A stretch of DNA of 64,000 nucleotides from Acytostelium subglobosum LB1. Its lineage: Eukaryota > Evosea > Eumycetozoa > Acytosteliales > Acytosteliaceae. The notes below the pieces were generated by a model. It had not been told where the DNA came from, made no database searches, and saw nothing but the letters and a program-made list of their open reading frames with translations. Below are positions 63,764 to 64,000 of the stretch, one piece after another. The position numbers and the translations under genes are program-made. The DNA is taken from the NCBI RefSeq assembly GCF_000787575.1, contig NW_012236530.1:1370734-1434733 (forward strand), in the 5' to 3' direction. Numbering within the stretch: the first letter of the stretch is position 1; each line of letters starts with the position of its first letter.

Positions 63764-64000
63764 TCATGTTGATGACGATGATGATTGGACAAAGCCAAGT
63801 TTGGTTAATACATTCTCGAGCATCTTGCCACGACGTTGGTTGTGACGACGCTTGAGTCGCATGATTGAATAGACGGTGGGATCAGTCCTGGAGCGCCAGG
63901 TACATGCAGCAACCTTTCGTTTGTCGTCAATGAATCGAAGCTCGCCGTTGAAGGGCGCCGACAGACACTGGCAGTAGATACGGTAGGTCTTGATGTTGGA
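63764..64000 (-). CDS. C-terminal end of an unknown protein
   Basis: From the right edge to TGA at 63764, the minus strand is open for 78 codons. The sequence is ordered and basic: KTYRIYCQCLSAPFNGELRF, RKVAACTWRS, TDPTVYSIMRLKRRHNQRRGK, MLENVLTKLGFVQ and a Ser tail. Codon use is like that of neighbouring real genes (many C and G endings). I do not recognise the family. The gene faces the TFIIH p52 gene tail to tail, 73 bases apart. Confidence 0.6.
   Translation of the reverse strand, partial: SNIKTYRIYCQCLSAPFNGELRFIDDKRKVAACTWRSRTDPTVYSIMRLKRRHNQRRGKMLENVLTKLGFVQSSSSST

Noticed and set aside
1-64000. CRISPR arrays
   Set aside because: The tetranucleotide and CAA/TTG repeats are simple tandem repeats with no spacers, and the organism is eukaryotic.
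1-64000. Retroelements, viral copies or Polinton-like elements
   Set aside because: No reverse transcriptase, integrase, capsid, protein-primed polymerase or long terminal repeats were seen on either strand.

Overview
The window looks like a dictyostelid social amoeba (Amoebozoa). Genes are dense and carry few, short introns of about 55-160 bases (usually GTAAGT or GTATGT at the donor, CAATCAATCAG-like at the acceptor). Proteins carry Gln, Asn, Ser and Thr tracts, and intergenic DNA is rich in (ATTG/CAAT)n. Typical dictyostelid families are present: an F-box/FNIP-like protein, an IPT/TIG surface protein with a lectin domain, and Crinkler-like NTPases. Conserved genes use many G- or C-ending codons and overall GC is moderate, unlike very AT-rich Dictyostelium discoideum, so a group-2-type species (Acytostelium or Heterostelium-like) is my guess. 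That species guess is inference.

Layout. 1-10.8 kb (+): end of a winged-helix-like nuclear protein, a PH-RapGAP signalling protein, a MATE transporter, and a Gln-rich protein with an unrecognised C-terminal domain. 10.9-14.5 kb (-): C-type lectin/TIG/EGF membrane protein. 14.5-16.3 kb: an odd island with an orphan ORF and a block of nested hairpins. 16.3-24.5 kb (-): ubiquitin protease with ZnF-UBP, PAQR receptor, F-box/FNIP-like protein. 24.7-27.3 kb: PB1 protein (+) and mitochondrial helical-repeat protein (-). 28-35.2 kb (+): ER BiP ending in HDEL, FANCL, a paralogue of the 9.2 kb Gln-rich protein, and a Cys-rich membrane protein. 35.3-42.3 kb (-): a decayed Crinkler-like gene, patatin lipase, coiled-coil protein, Sec20 SNARE. 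42.8-48.5 kb: four-CX9C small protein (+), NDR kinase (-), Gln-rich nuclear-type protein (-). 49.5-64 kb: exosome Mtr3 (+), COG8 (-), PUM3/Puf6 (-), RTF2 (+), a giant helical unknown (-), TFIIH p52/Tfb2 (+), and the end of an unknown gene (-).

Most genes are ordinary housekeeping genes with no operon logic. Recurrent themes are ER/Golgi traffic (BiP, Sec20, COG8), genome maintenance and transcription (FANCL, RTF2, TFIIH p52, ubiquitin protease) and RNA processing (Mtr3, PUM3). The most interesting unexplained signals are: (i) a 13-bp palindrome, TGGAATNRTTCCA, repeated in several introns and including one copy with compensatory arm changes; (ii) the two paralogues sharing an unrecognised domain; (iii) the hairpin block near 16.1 kb. 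Three ambiguous N bases occur; the two inside coding exons both look like spurious extra bases.
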